Shown one piece after another: positions 24,268 through 33,221 of a DNA stretch of 64,000 nt. The translations under genes and the position numbers were made by a program. The stretch covers positions 60,905 to 124,904 of the forward strand of contig NZ_BQUN01000209.1 in assembly GCF_026008495.1 (NCBI RefSeq), written 5' to 3'. Below the pieces are notes generated by a model, which was not told where the DNA came from, did not search any database, and worked only from the letters and a program-made list of their open reading frames with translations. Origin of the DNA: Streptomyces sp. A012304. GTDB lineage: Bacteria > Actinomycetota > Actinomycetes > Streptomycetales > Streptomycetaceae. Every line of letters begins with the position of its first letter. Within the stretch, counting starts at the first letter, position 1.

Positions 24268-24984
24268 GTGCTGCGCATCATCGACGCCCGAACCGGCGAG
24301 CCCACCGCCGCCGCACCCGTCCGCCGTGGCCTGACCCGGGTCCAGGCCCACGCGTCGGCGGACGACGCCGGCGAGCTCCGCGTCCTCCTCGTCGCCGACC
24401 TGCTCGTCCGGGCCCTGGAACTCGGCGGGACCCCCGTCCTCGCCACCCTGGCCGGCGACCGGCACCGGCCGAGGCTGCGCGCGGCCGCCACGGCGCTCGG
24501 CGTGCGCCCCTTCGAGGACGGGCAGGACCTCGGCGGGCAGGTCGTGCACGTGCTGGAGGCGGGCCGTGGGGCACCCGAGGGGATCCGGGTGGAGGTGGCG
24601 GCGGTGCGGGACCCGCGGGCCTTCGACCGGGTCTTGGCCGAGGACCCGGCCGCGCTCCGCCTCACCCTGCTCTCCCATCACCACCGCGACCCCGTCCGGC
24701 TCGACACGGACATGCCACGCGAGGCCCACGACACCCTCGCCCGCTGGCGCCGCGCCGTCGCCCGCTGGGCCCGCCACCCCTCCCGCCCGGTCCCCGACGA
24801 GGTCCGTGACCGTCTGCGCACCGCCTGGGAGGCCGACCTGGACGTCCCGGAGGTGCTGCGCGTCCTGCGGTGGGTGGAGCGGGCGGGCCCGGACCTGGCG
24901 GACGGCGCCCGCTTCGAGACGTACGCCTACGCCGACCGGCTGCTCGGCCTCGACCTCACCCGCGACCTGGGAGCCCCGGCGTGA
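24268..24984 (+). CDS. CysRS/MshC-like orphan protein lacking catalytic motifs
   Basis: A 238-residue protein. The N-terminal third, LRIIDARTGEPTAAAPVRRG then LTRVQAHASADDAGELRVLL, VADLLVRALELGGTPVLATL, tracks the start of cysteinyl-tRNA synthetase and the mycothiol enzyme MshC. In those enzymes the region reads L-x-[IL]-[YF]-D-x-x-x-G ... CGPTVYD-HIGHAR ... D-x-L-x-R. Here the zinc Cys and HIGH-type loop are replaced and no KMSKS equivalent is visible, so ligase activity is not expected. GTG start. Its stop overlaps SixA (GTGA). The similarity is remote and judged by eye; it could instead be an unrelated Rossmann protein. Confidence 0.5.
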   Translation: MLRIIDARTGEPTAAAPVRRGLTRVQAHASADDAGELRVLLVADLLVRALELGGTPVLATLAGDRHRPRLRAAATALGVRPFEDGQDLGGQVVHVLEAGRGAPEGIRVEVAAVRDPRAFDRVLAEDPAALRLTLLSHHHRDPVRLDTDMPREAHDTLARWRRAVARWARHPSRPVPDEVRDRLRTAWEADLDVPEVLRVLRWVERAGPDLADGARFETYAYADRLLGLDLTRDLGAPA

Positions 24985-25526
24985 GCGCGCGCGTCGGGGC
25001 GGGGCCGCTGCGGCGGCTGGTCGTGCTGCGGCACGCCAAGTCCGCCTGGCCGGAGGGGGTGCCCGACCACGAGCGGCCGCTCGGCCCGCGCGGGCGCCGG
25101 GACGCGCCGGCCGCCGGACGGGCCCTCGCCGAGGCCGACTGCCTGCCGGACCTCGCCCTGTGCTCGACCGCCGTCCGCGCACGTCAGACCTGGGAGCTGG
25201 CCTCCGCCCAGTGGGGGACCCCGCCCGCGGTGCGCTACGAACCGCGGCTGTACGCGGCCGGCGTACCGACCCTGCTCGACGTGGTGCGGGAGACGCCCGG
25301 CGAGGTCGGGACGCTGCTGCTGGTGGGGCACAATCCCGGGCTCGAGGAGCTGGTGCTCGACGTGGCGGGGGAGGGGCTGGACGACGCTCTGGAGCAGGTG
25401 CGGACGAAATTCCCGACGTCCGCCCTCGCCGTCCTGGCCTGGCGCGGTTCCACCTGGCGCGACCTCGCCCCGGGCACGGCCCTGCTGACCTGGACCGTCG
25501 TACCGCGCGGGAAGAAGGGCGGCTGA
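24981..25526 (+). CDS. SixA-like phosphohistidine phosphatase
   Basis: A 181-residue histidine-phosphatase-superfamily enzyme. The catalytic LRHAKSAWPEG (RHG/RHAK motif, nucleophile His about residue 17) is followed by the SixA marker DHERPLGPRGRRDAPAAG. CSTAVRARQTWELA holds the phosphate-binding Arg. LLLVGHNPGLEELV carries the second catalytic His. SixA removes phosphate from histidine on phosphotransfer proteins; actinobacterial targets are unknown. The GTG start overlaps the previous stop by 4 nt, so both are translated together. Confidence 0.9.
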   Translation: MSARVGAGPLRRLVVLRHAKSAWPEGVPDHERPLGPRGRRDAPAAGRALAEADCLPDLALCSTAVRARQTWELASAQWGTPPAVRYEPRLYAAGVPTLLDVVRETPGEVGTLLLVGHNPGLEELVLDVAGEGLDDALEQVRTKFPTSALAVLAWRGSTWRDLAPGTALLTWTVVPRGKKGG

Positions 25527-25561
25527 GCGGCCGGCTCGCGCGCCTCGCATAGGCTGACCGG

Positions 25562-26188
25562 ATGCAGGACGAGTACCGCACCGTCACCCGCGCCGGTGTG
25601 CACGAGACCGAGGTCAACCGCTCACGTTTCCTGTGCGAGATCGCACCGGCGGCCACCGAGCAGGAGGCGCAGGACTTCGTCGCGGCCGTCCGCAAGGAGC
25701 ACGCCGACGCCACCCACAACTGCTGGGCGTACGTCATCGGCGCCGACGCGTCCGTGCAGAAGGCCAGCGACGACGGCGAACCGGGCGGCACCGCGGGCGT
25801 GCCCATGCTCCAGATGCTGCTCCGGCGCGACATGCGGTACGTCGTCGCCGTCGTCACCCGCTACTACGGCGGCGTCAAACTCGGCGCCGGAGGGCTGATC
25901 CGCGCCTACGGCGGCGCGGTCGGCGAGGCCCTCGACGTCCTCGGCACCCGCACCCGCCGCCGCTTCCGCCTGGCCACCGTCACCGTCGACCACCAGCGCG
26001 CCGGCAAGCTCCAGAACGACCTGCGCGCCACCGGCCGCGAGGTGCGCGACGTGCGTTACGGCGAGGCGGTCACCCTCGAGATCGGCCTGCCCGACGCCGA
26101 CGTGGACACCTTCCGCGGCTGGCTCGCGGACGCCACGGCGGGCACCGCCCGCCTCGAACTGGGCGGGGAGGCGTACGGGGACGCCTGA
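25562..26188 (+). CDS. IMPACT/YigZ family protein
   Basis: A 208-residue YigZ-type protein. The N-terminal UPF0029 domain carries the invariant NCWAYVIGADASVQKASDDG, then EPGGTAGVPMLQMLLRRDMR, TRYYGGVKLGAGGLIRAYGG. The C-terminal domain is ferredoxin-like (VDHQRAGKLQNDLRATGREV to the end). IMPACT proteins interact with translation or ribosome-associated factors in eukaryotes; the bacterial function is unresolved. ATG start 35 nt after the sixA stop, so it may be the third gene of that unit. Confidence 0.92.
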   Translation: MQDEYRTVTRAGVHETEVNRSRFLCEIAPAATEQEAQDFVAAVRKEHADATHNCWAYVIGADASVQKASDDGEPGGTAGVPMLQMLLRRDMRYVVAVVTRYYGGVKLGAGGLIRAYGGAVGEALDVLGTRTRRRFRLATVTVDHQRAGKLQNDLRATGREVRDVRYGEAVTLEIGLPDADVDTFRGWLADATAGTARLELGGEAYGDA

Positions 26189-26305
26189 CGTCCGGGCGAC
26201 CGTCGGGCGAAATGTCCGTAACGCTCCGCTGTGTCGCCTGGCATGACGGGGTGATACGGGAGTAACCGCCCGGGCTGTCGGACCCTCCCGTTAGTCTCGA
26301 GGATC

Positions 26306-27469
26306 ATGAGGCTCCTGCACACTTCCGACTGGCATCTCGGCCGGGCGTTCCACCGGGTGAACATGCTCGGGGCGCAGGCCGAGTTCATCGGCCACCTGGT
26401 CACCACCGTGCGCGAGCGCGCGGTCGACGTGGTGGTCGTGTCGGGGGACGTGTACGACCGGGCGGTGCCGCCGCTGGCCGCCGTGGAGCTGTTCGACGAC
26501 GCCCTGCACCGGCTCGCCGCCCTGGGCGTGCCGGCGGTGATGATCTCCGGCAACCACGACTCCGCCCGACGGCTCGGCGTCGGCGCCGGACTCATCGGCC
26601 GGGCGGGCATCCACCTGCGGACCGACCCCGCGGCGGCCGGCACCCCGGTGGTGCTCGCCGACCCCCACGGCGACGTCGCCTTCTACGGCCTGCCCTACCT
26701 CGAACCGGCCCTGGTCAAGGACGAGTTCGGGGTGGAGAAGGCCGGCCACGAGGCGGTGCTCGGCGCCGCGATGGACCGGGTCCGCGCCGACCTCGCGACC
26801 CGCGCGGACGGCACGCGTTCCGTCGTCCTCGCCCACGCCTTCGTCACCGGCGGCCGGGCCAGCGACAGCGAGCGGGACATCACCGTAGGCGGGGTCGCCT
26901 CGGTGCCCGCCGGCGTCTTCGACGGCGTCGACTACGTGGCGCTCGGACATCTGCACGGCTGCCAGACCATCACCGAGCGGGTGCGCTACTCCGGCTCCCC
27001 GCTGCCGTACTCCTTCTCCGAGGCCGGGCACCGCAAGACCATGTGGCTCGTCGACCTCGACGCCGACGGGTCGGTGACCGCCGAGCGGATCGACTGCCCC
27101 GTCCCCCGCGCGCTGGCCCGCCTGCGGGGCACGCTGGAGGACCTGCTCGCCGATCCCGGTCTCACGCGCCACGAGCAGGCGTGGGTCGAGGCGACGCTCA
27201 CCGACGCCGTGCGCCCGGCCGACCCCATGGCCCGGCTCACCGAGCGCTTCCCGCACACCCTCAGCCTCGTCTTCGCGCCCGAGCGCGCCCCGGACGGCCC
27301 CGACGTCTCCTATGCCCGGCGCCTGGCCGGCCGCAGCGGCCAGGAGATCGCCGAGGACTTCGTCGCCCATGTACGCGGAGCGGGGCCCGACCTGCGCGAG
27401 CGGGGCGTGCTGCGGGACGCCTTCGACGCCGTACGCGCCGACGACGCGGTGCGGGAGGTCGCCCGATGA
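26306..27469 (+). CDS. sbcD: Exonuclease SbcD (Mre11-like nuclease)
   Basis: A 387-residue calcineurin-fold nuclease, the catalytic partner of SbcC. All metal motifs are present: HTSDWHLGR (I), VSGDVYDRAVPP (II), SGNHDS (III), LAHAFV (IV) and LGHLHG (V). The capping and Rad50-contact regions follow to a normal C-terminus. The SbcCD complex cleaves hairpins and processes double-strand ends. The stop overlaps the sbcC start (ATGA), ensuring stoichiometric synthesis. ATG start after a short AT-rich patch. Confidence 0.97.
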   Translation: MRLLHTSDWHLGRAFHRVNMLGAQAEFIGHLVTTVRERAVDVVVVSGDVYDRAVPPLAAVELFDDALHRLAALGVPAVMISGNHDSARRLGVGAGLIGRAGIHLRTDPAAAGTPVVLADPHGDVAFYGLPYLEPALVKDEFGVEKAGHEAVLGAAMDRVRADLATRADGTRSVVLAHAFVTGGRASDSERDITVGGVASVPAGVFDGVDYVALGHLHGCQTITERVRYSGSPLPYSFSEAGHRKTMWLVDLDADGSVTAERIDCPVPRALARLRGTLEDLLADPGLTRHEQAWVEATLTDAVRPADPMARLTERFPHTLSLVFAPERAPDGPDVSYARRLAGRSGQEIAEDFVAHVRGAGPDLRERGVLRDAFDAVRADDAVREVAR

Positions 27470-30459
27470 GGCTGCACCGGCTCGACCTCACCGCCTTCGG
27501 CCCGTTCGGCGGCTCCCAGAGCGTCGACTTCGATGAACTGTCGGCCGCCGGCCTCTTCCTCCTGCACGGCCCGACGGGCGCCGGCAAGACCTCCGTCCTG
27601 GACGCCGTGTGCTACGCGCTGTACGGCTCCGTCCCCGGCGCCCGGCAGAGCGGCCAGGGCCTCACCCTGCGCAGCGACCACGCCGCCCCCGGCACCCGCA
27701 CCGGCGTCACCCTCGAACTGACCGTCGCCGGACGGCGGTTGGAGATCACCCGCCAACCGCCGTGGGAGCGCCCCAAGAGGAACGGCCGCCCGGGGACGAC
27801 GGTCGACAAGGCCCAGACCTGGCTGCGCGAGTACGACGCCGCCGCCGGGACGTGGAAGGACCTCAGCCGGTCCCACCAGGAGATCGGTGAGGAGATCACC
27901 CGGCTGCTCGGCATGAACCGCGAGCAGTTCTGCCAGGTCGTGCTGTTGCCCCAGGGCGACTTCGCCCGCTTCCTGCGCGCCGACGCCGAGGCGCGCGGCC
28001 GGCTGCTCGGCCGGCTCTTCGACACCCGGCGCTTCGCCGAGGTCGAGAAACGGCTCGCCGAGCGCCGCCGCGGCGCCGAGGGACGCGTGCGGGAGGGCGA
28101 CGCCGAACTGATCGCCGTCGCCCACCGCATGCAGCAGGCCGCCGGCGACGCCATGGAGCTGCCCGAGCTGACCCCGGGCGAGCCGGGCCTCGCCGAGGCG
28201 GTGCTGACCGCCGCCGCGGTGGCCCGCTCCACCGCCCGCGAGCAGCTCACCATCGCCCACTGCGGCCGCCTCGCCGCCGAGTCCGCCCAGGCCGCCGCCG
28301 AGCGCGCCCTGGACGACGCACGCGAACTGGCGCGCTTGCAGCGGAGGTTCGCGGAGGCACGGGAGCGGGCCCGGGCGCTGGAGGAGCGGGCCGGGGAGCA
28401 CCGGGAGGCGCGGGAGCGGATGGAGCGGGGCCGCAAGGCCGAGGCCGTGGCGCCCGCGCTGGAACTGCGGGACGCCGCCGACGCCGAGCACCGCGGGGCG
28501 GCCGCCGCCGAGGCACGCGCGCGTGCCCTGCTGCCGGAGCGGTTCGCGGACGCCGGTGCCGCGGGTCTGGCCGCCGCCGCGCGCCGGGCCGCCGAGCAGC
28601 TGGGCGGGCTGGAGTCGGCCCGCCGCGGTGAGCACCGGCTGACCGAACTGGTCGCCGAGCGTGCCGACCTGGACCGCCAGGAGCGCGCCGACGAGGACGT
28701 CCTGGCGGAGAGCGAGAGCTGGCTCGCCCGGTGGGACACCGTCCGCACGGCCCTCCAGTCCCGGATCGAGACCGCCCAGGAGGCCGCCACCCGGGCCGAA
28801 CAGCTCGCCGTCCGACGGGAGCCCGCACAACGGCGGTCGACAGCCGCCCGCGAGCGCGACCGGCTGGCCCGCGACACCGAGGACGCCCGGCGGCGGGCCC
28901 TCGCCCGCGCCGAGCGGGCCGTGGCGGCCCGCACGCACTGGCTCGACCTGAAGGAGCAGCGACTCAACGGCATCGCCGCCGAACTGGCCGCCACCCTGAA
29001 GGCCGGCGAACCCTGCGCGGTCTGCGGCGCCACCGACCACCCCGCCCCCGCCCGCAAGGTCGCCGGACACGTCGACCGCGAGGCCGAGGAACGCGCCCAC
29101 GAGGCCTCCCAGCGCGCCGAAGAGGAACGGGCGGACGCCGAACGGGCCCTCGGCGCCCTGCGGGAGAAGCTCGCCGCCGTCACCGCCGAGGCCGGCGACA
29201 CCCCGGCCGACCGGCTCGCCGCCGAGGTCGAGGAGCTGGAGCACGACTACGCGCGGGCCCGCCGGGACGCCTCCGACCTGCACGCCGCGCGTGAGGAGCT
29301 GCGCCGCGCCGAGCAGGAGCACGAACAGCGCGCCGCCGCCCAGCGCGAGGCCGCCGTCCGCGCCGCGTCCCGCGTCGGCCACCGGGACCGCCTGGAGCGT
29401 GAACGGGCCACTCTGGAGGCGGAGTTGGCGCAGGCCCGGGGCGCCGCCGAGAGCGTGGCCGAGCGGGCCGCGCAACTGGAGCGGCAGGCCGCCCTGCTCA
29501 CCGACGCCGCCGACGCCGCCCGCGCCGCCGAGGAGAGCGCCGAGCGCCTCAAGGCCGCCGACGGGCGCCTCGACGAGGCCGCCTTCCGCGCGGGCTTCGA
29601 CACCCCGCAGGCCGCCGCCGACGCCCTCCTCGACGCCGACGCCCACCGTGAGCTGCAACGCCGCCTGGACGCCTGGCAGACCGAGGAGGCCGCCGTACGG
29701 GCCGTGCTCGCCGAGCCGGAGACCCTGGCCGCCGCCCAGCGGCCCGCCGCCGACCTCACGGCGGCCGACGAGCACGCCGCCCGGGCCGCCGAGCGGCTGC
29801 GCCGGGCCGCCTCGGCCCAGGACGCCGCCGCCCGCCGCTGCGCCGAACTCGACCACCTCTCCGCGCGCGCCGCCGACGGCGTACGACGCCTGGCGCCGCT
29901 GCGCGAGGAGTACGACAGGGTGGCCCGTCTGGCCGGACTGACCGCCGGCACCTCCGCGGACAACGAGCGCAGGATGCGCCTGGAGTCCTACGTCCTGGCG
30001 GCCCGGCTGGAACAGGTGGCCGCCGCCGCGACCGTACGGCTGCAACGCATGTCCTCCGGCCGGTACACCCTCGTCCACTCCGACGACCGCACGGGGCGCG
30101 GCCGCAGCGGGCTCGGGCTGCATGTCGTCGACGCCTGGACCGGCCGGGAGCGGGACACCGCCACCCTGTCGGGCGGCGAGACCTTCTTCGCCTCCCTCGC
30201 CCTCGCGCTCGGCCTCGCCGACGTCGTCACGGACGAGGCGGGCGGGGTCCGGCTGGACACCCTCTTCATCGACGAGGGCTTCGGCAGCCTCGACGACCAC
30301 ACCCTGGACGAGGTCCTCGACGTCCTCGACTCGCTGCGGGAGCGGGACCGCAGCGTCGGAATCGTCAGCCACGTGGCCGATCTGCGGCGGCGCATCCACG
30401 CCCAGCTGGAGGTCGTGAAGGGCAGAACCGGGTCGGTGGTGCGGCAGCGGGGTCAGTGA
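27466..30459 (+). CDS. sbcC: Exonuclease SbcC (Rad50-like ATPase)
   Basis: A 997-residue SMC-like ATPase. The N-terminal lobe starts MRLHRLDLTAFGPFGG with Walker A GPTGAGKTS (about 32-40) and Q-loop VVLLPQGDFARFLRA. Long Ala/Glu/Arg-rich coiled coils flank the zinc hook CAVCG (Cys517 and Cys520). The C-terminal lobe has the signature LSGGETFFASLALALGLADV and Walker B/D-loop LDTLFIDEGFGSLDDHTLDE. It bridges DNA ends and controls SbcD. The huge antisense open frame opposite it is a GC-bias shadow. It overlaps the Lrp gene stop by 7 bp (convergent). Confidence 0.97.
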   Translation: MRLHRLDLTAFGPFGGSQSVDFDELSAAGLFLLHGPTGAGKTSVLDAVCYALYGSVPGARQSGQGLTLRSDHAAPGTRTGVTLELTVAGRRLEITRQPPWERPKRNGRPGTTVDKAQTWLREYDAAAGTWKDLSRSHQEIGEEITRLLGMNREQFCQVVLLPQGDFARFLRADAEARGRLLGRLFDTRRFAEVEKRLAERRRGAEGRVREGDAELIAVAHRMQQAAGDAMELPELTPGEPGLAEAVLTAAAVARSTAREQLTIAHCGRLAAESAQAAAERALDDARELARLQRRFAEARERARALEERAGEHREARERMERGRKAEAVAPALELRDAADAEHRGAAAAEARARALLPERFADAGAAGLAAAARRAAEQLGGLESARRGEHRLTELVAERADLDRQERADEDVLAESESWLARWDTVRTALQSRIETAQEAATRAEQLAVRREPAQRRSTAARERDRLARDTEDARRRALARAERAVAARTHWLDLKEQRLNGIAAELAATLKAGEPCAVCGATDHPAPARKVAGHVDREAEERAHEASQRAEEERADAERALGALREKLAAVTAEAGDTPADRLAAEVEELEHDYARARRDASDLHAAREELRRAEQEHEQRAAAQREAAVRAASRVGHRDRLERERATLEAELAQARGAAESVAERAAQLERQAALLTDAADAARAAEESAERLKAADGRLDEAAFRAGFDTPQAAADALLDADAHRELQRRLDAWQTEEAAVRAVLAEPETLAAAQRPAADLTAADEHAARAAERLRRAASAQDAAARRCAELDHLSARAADGVRRLAPLREEYDRVARLAGLTAGTSADNERRMRLESYVLAARLEQVAAAATVRLQRMSSGRYTLVHSDDRTGRGRSGLGLHVVDAWTGRERDTATLSGGETFFASLALALGLADVVTDEAGGVRLDTLFIDEGFGSLDDHTLDEVLDVLDSLRERDRSVGIVSHVADLRRRIHAQLEVVKGRTGSVVRQRGQ

Positions 30460-30899
30460 CCCAGCGGGCGCCGTGGCAGGGGCGAGGAGTACACGACGCT
30501 CGTGGTCACCGAGCCCAGGGCGCCGATCCTGCCCGACACCTCCTCCAGGTGCCGCATCGAACGGGCGGCGACCTTGATGACGAAGCAGTCGTCGCCCGTG
30601 ACGTGGTGTGCCTCCAGGATCTCCGGCGTCGCGGCGACCAGGTCGTGGAACGGCTTGTAGTTGCCGGTGGGGTAGCGCAGCCGGACGAACGCCAGGATCG
30701 GCAGCCCCAGCCGCTCGGGGTCCACGACGGCCGTGTACCCCTGGATCACGCCCGCCTCCTCCAGCCGCCGGACGCGGTCGGTGACGGCGCTCGCGGACAT
30801 CGACACGGCGCGTGCCAGTTCGGCGAAGCTGGCCCGGCCCTCGCGCTGGAGGACCTCGAGGATGCGCCAGTCGGTGGCGTCCGGGGAATACGCGGTCAT
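30453..30899 (-). CDS. Lrp/AsnC-family regulator
   Basis: A 148-residue Lrp-type regulator. The N-terminal HTH reads DWRILEVLQREGRASFAELA then SASAVTDRVRRLEEAGVIQG. The C-terminal RAM/ACT-like ligand domain (LAFVRLRYPTGNYKPFHDLV onward) includes HHVTGDDCFVIKVAARSMRH. ATG 30899 was chosen; the in-frame extension crosses the promoter. It is divergent from the rhodanese gene with a 9-bp-arm inverted repeat between, so that gene is its likely target. Effector amino acid unknown. Confidence 0.92.
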   Translation of the reverse strand: MTAYSPDATDWRILEVLQREGRASFAELARAVSMSASAVTDRVRRLEEAGVIQGYTAVVDPERLGLPILAFVRLRYPTGNYKPFHDLVAATPEILEAHHVTGDDCFVIKVAARSMRHLEEVSGRIGALGSVTTSVVYSSPLPRRPLGH

Positions 30900-30919
30900 G
30901 TGCGAGGGATAGCAGGGGA

Positions 30920-30951
30920 ATCCCCGGCGGATCAAGAGGAAGGCCGGGGAT
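30920..30951. promoter_or_regulatory. Inverted repeat in Lrp / rhodanese divergent promoter
   Basis: ATCCCCGGC (30920-30928), 14 nt, GCCGGGGAT (30943-30951): perfect 9-bp arms about two helical turns apart centre to centre. It lies 20-50 nt from the Lrp start. A candidate Lrp dimer-of-dimers site. Confidence 0.5.
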
Positions 30952-30993
30952 CCCTCCTTCAAGAAGGGGATCACCGGCCATAGATTCCTCGCC

Positions 30994-31479
30994 ATGACGA
31001 TCACCGCGAACACCGACGCCAACCCCGTCCTGCGCGTCGCGCCCGCCGCCCCGGCCGAGGCCGCCGCCTACTTCCGGGCGAGCCTCGTCTTCCACGCCGA
31101 CGTCTCCGACGTGGCCGCCGCCCTCGCGGCCGGCGGCCACCCCGGCTTCGTCGTCGTGGACTCCCGCTCCACCGAGGCCTGGGACCAGGGGCACGTCCCC
31201 GGCGCCGTCCACCTGCCCACCGCGCTCATCCCCGAGCAGGCCGAGCAGCTCCTCGACAAGGACGTGCCGGTCGTCACGTACTGCTGGGGCCCCGGCTGCA
31301 ACGGCGCCACCCGCGCCGCCCTCGCGCTCGCCGAACTCGGCTACCGGGTCAAGGAGATGCTCGGTGGCTTCGAGTACTGGGCGCGCGAGGGCTTCGCGTT
31401 CGAGACCTGGCAGGGCCCCGGGCAGCGCGCCGCGGACCCGCTGACCGCGCCGGTGGACGCCGAGGACTGCGGCTGCTGA
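30994..31479 (+). CDS. Rhodanese-domain protein
   Basis: A 161-residue single rhodanese domain. The family helix HPGFVVVDSRSTEAWDQGHV then PGAVHLP (C-H-x-P-G-A) is intact. The active loop is TYCWGPGCNGATRAA, where the first Cys is the expected persulfide carrier and the second (GPGCN) is extra. The C-terminus has GGFEYWAREGF and a terminal EDCGC. The N-terminal 35 residues are an extension. It would transfer sulfane sulfur. Its regulation by the divergent Lrp gene suggests a link with sulfur amino acids. Confidence 0.88.
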   Translation: MTITANTDANPVLRVAPAAPAEAAAYFRASLVFHADVSDVAAALAAGGHPGFVVVDSRSTEAWDQGHVPGAVHLPTALIPEQAEQLLDKDVPVVTYCWGPGCNGATRAALALAELGYRVKEMLGGFEYWAREGFAFETWQGPGQRAADPLTAPVDAEDCGC

Positions 31480-31497
31480 AGGGGCCCGCGGCGCGGA

Positions 31498-33189
31498 TCA
31501 GAGCCGCGCCAGCTCGTCCACCAGGTCGTCCAGGCCCAGCGATCCCAGCGACAGGGCCGCCATGTGCCACGCCTTGAGGTCGAAGGCGTCGCCGTGCCGC
31601 TCACGGGCCTTGTCCCGGCCCAGCAGCCAGGCCCGTTCGCCGAGCTTGTAGCCGATCGCCTGGCCGGGGATGGTCAGGTAGCGGGTCAGCTCGCTCTCCA
31701 CGTAGTCCGCCGGACGGCTGCTGTGCGCGCCGAAGAACTCCTCGGCCAGCTCCGGGGTCCACCGCTCACCCGGGTGGAAGGGGGAGTCCGCCGGGATCTC
31801 CAGCTCCAGGTGCATGCCGATGTCGACGATCACCCGCAGCGCGCGCATCATCTGCGCGTCCAGGTAGCCGAGCCGCTGCTCCGCGTCCGTGAGGAAGCCG
31901 AGCTCGTCCATCAGCCGCTCCGCGTACAGCGCCCAGCCCTCCGCGTTGGCGCTGACCATGCCGACGGACGCCTGGTAGCGGGAGAGGTCCCCGGCGACGT
32001 GCGCCCACTGCGCGAGCTGGAGGTGATGGCCGGGGACGCCCTCGTGGTACCAGGTGGAGACGAGGTCGTAGACCGGGAAGCGGGTCAGGCCCATCGTGGG
32101 CAGCCAGGTGCGGCCCGGACGCGAGAAGTCCTCCGACGGAGGGGTGTAGTACGGGGCCGCCGCGCTGCCCGCGGGCGCGATGCGCGACTCGACTCTGCGC
32201 ACCCGCTCGGCGAGTTCGAAGTGGGTGCCGTCCAGGGCGTCGATCGCCTGGTCCATCAGGCCCTGGAGCCAGTCGCGGACCTCGTCGACGCCCTCGATGT
32301 GCTTGCCGTGCTCGTCGAGGTGGGCGAGCGCCACCCACGGCGTCCTGGCGCCGGGCAGGATCTTCTGCGCCTCCTGCTCCATCTCGGCGAGCAGCCGGTG
32401 GTACTCGGCCCAGCCGTACGCGTACGCCTCGTCCAGGTCGAGATCGGTGCCGTTGTAGTAGCGCGACCAGCGGGCGTAGCGCTCCCGGCCGATGGTGTCC
32501 GGGGCGTCCTCGACGGCGGGGGCGTACACGTCGCGCATCCAGTCCCGCAGCTCGACGACCGCCGCGTCCGCCGCCCGCGCCCCCTCCGTCAGCTCCGCGC
32601 GCAGCGCCTGTGGCCCGGCGGAGGCGAACTCCGTGAACCAGCCGCGGCCCGAACCGTCGGTGTCGGACCACTCGGTGAGCTGCCCGACGAGCGTGGCGGT
32701 CGGCCGGGGACCGCCGAACAGCTTGCGCTCCAGGCCGAGCGCCAGGGACGCGCGGTAGCCGGCCAGCGCCGCGGGCACCGCGCGCAGCCGCTCGGCGATC
32801 GCCGCCCAGTCCTCGTCGGTCCGTGTCGGCGTCACGGTGAAGACCTCCCGCACATGGTGCGGGGGCGTGCCCAGGTTGCCGACCGTGCGCAGACTCTCCT
32901 CGGCCTCGTGCACGGCGAGTTCCGCGGTGAGGCGCTCGCGCAGCAGGCGCGCGCACCGGCGCTCGATCGCGCTCTCCGCGCCGGGCCGCCGTTCCGCCTC
33001 GTCGAGCTCGGCCAGCGTGTCCCGGGCGAGCCGGGCGAGCGCCTCCTGCCCGGCCGGTGAGAAGTCGGGCAGACGGCCGGCGCTCTCCGGCACACCGAGG
33101 TAGGTGCCGGTGATCGGGTCGAGGGCGACGAGCCCGTCGACATAGGCGTCGGCGAGCTCGCGGGGCAACGGGTTGCTGGTCTGCGACAT
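31498..33189 (-). CDS. DUF885 family peptidase-like protein
   Basis: A 563-residue DUF885 protein, a cytoplasmic HExxH-like metallopeptidase-fold family. The metal motif is TWYHEGVPGHHLQLAQW (H-E-x-x-P-G-H). Other conserved blocks are WALYAERLMDELGFLTDAEQ, PGQAIGYKLGERAWLLGRDK and the N-terminal DAYVDGLVALDPITGTYLGV. No signal peptide is visible. ATG 33189 is used, preceded by GAGGA. Substrate and biological role remain undefined; hydrolysis of peptides is presumed. It is 32 nt from the second Lrp gene, same strand. Confidence 0.9.
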   Translation of the reverse strand: MSQTSNPLPRELADAYVDGLVALDPITGTYLGVPESAGRLPDFSPAGQEALARLARDTLAELDEAERRPGAESAIERRCARLLRERLTAELAVHEAEESLRTVGNLGTPPHHVREVFTVTPTRTDEDWAAIAERLRAVPAALAGYRASLALGLERKLFGGPRPTATLVGQLTEWSDTDGSGRGWFTEFASAGPQALRAELTEGARAADAAVVELRDWMRDVYAPAVEDAPDTIGRERYARWSRYYNGTDLDLDEAYAYGWAEYHRLLAEMEQEAQKILPGARTPWVALAHLDEHGKHIEGVDEVRDWLQGLMDQAIDALDGTHFELAERVRRVESRIAPAGSAAAPYYTPPSEDFSRPGRTWLPTMGLTRFPVYDLVSTWYHEGVPGHHLQLAQWAHVAGDLSRYQASVGMVSANAEGWALYAERLMDELGFLTDAEQRLGYLDAQMMRALRVIVDIGMHLELEIPADSPFHPGERWTPELAEEFFGAHSSRPADYVESELTRYLTIPGQAIGYKLGERAWLLGRDKARERHGDAFDLKAWHMAALSLGSLGLDDLVDELARL

Positions 33190-33221
33190 GCGCACCATCC
33201 TCGTACGAGGTGGTGGTGGCG

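Noticed and set aside
27310..31212. Very long antisense open frame opposite sbcC
   Set aside because: It is a GC-bias shadow rich in Gly, Ala and Arg with no motif, while the opposite strand has a perfect SbcC.
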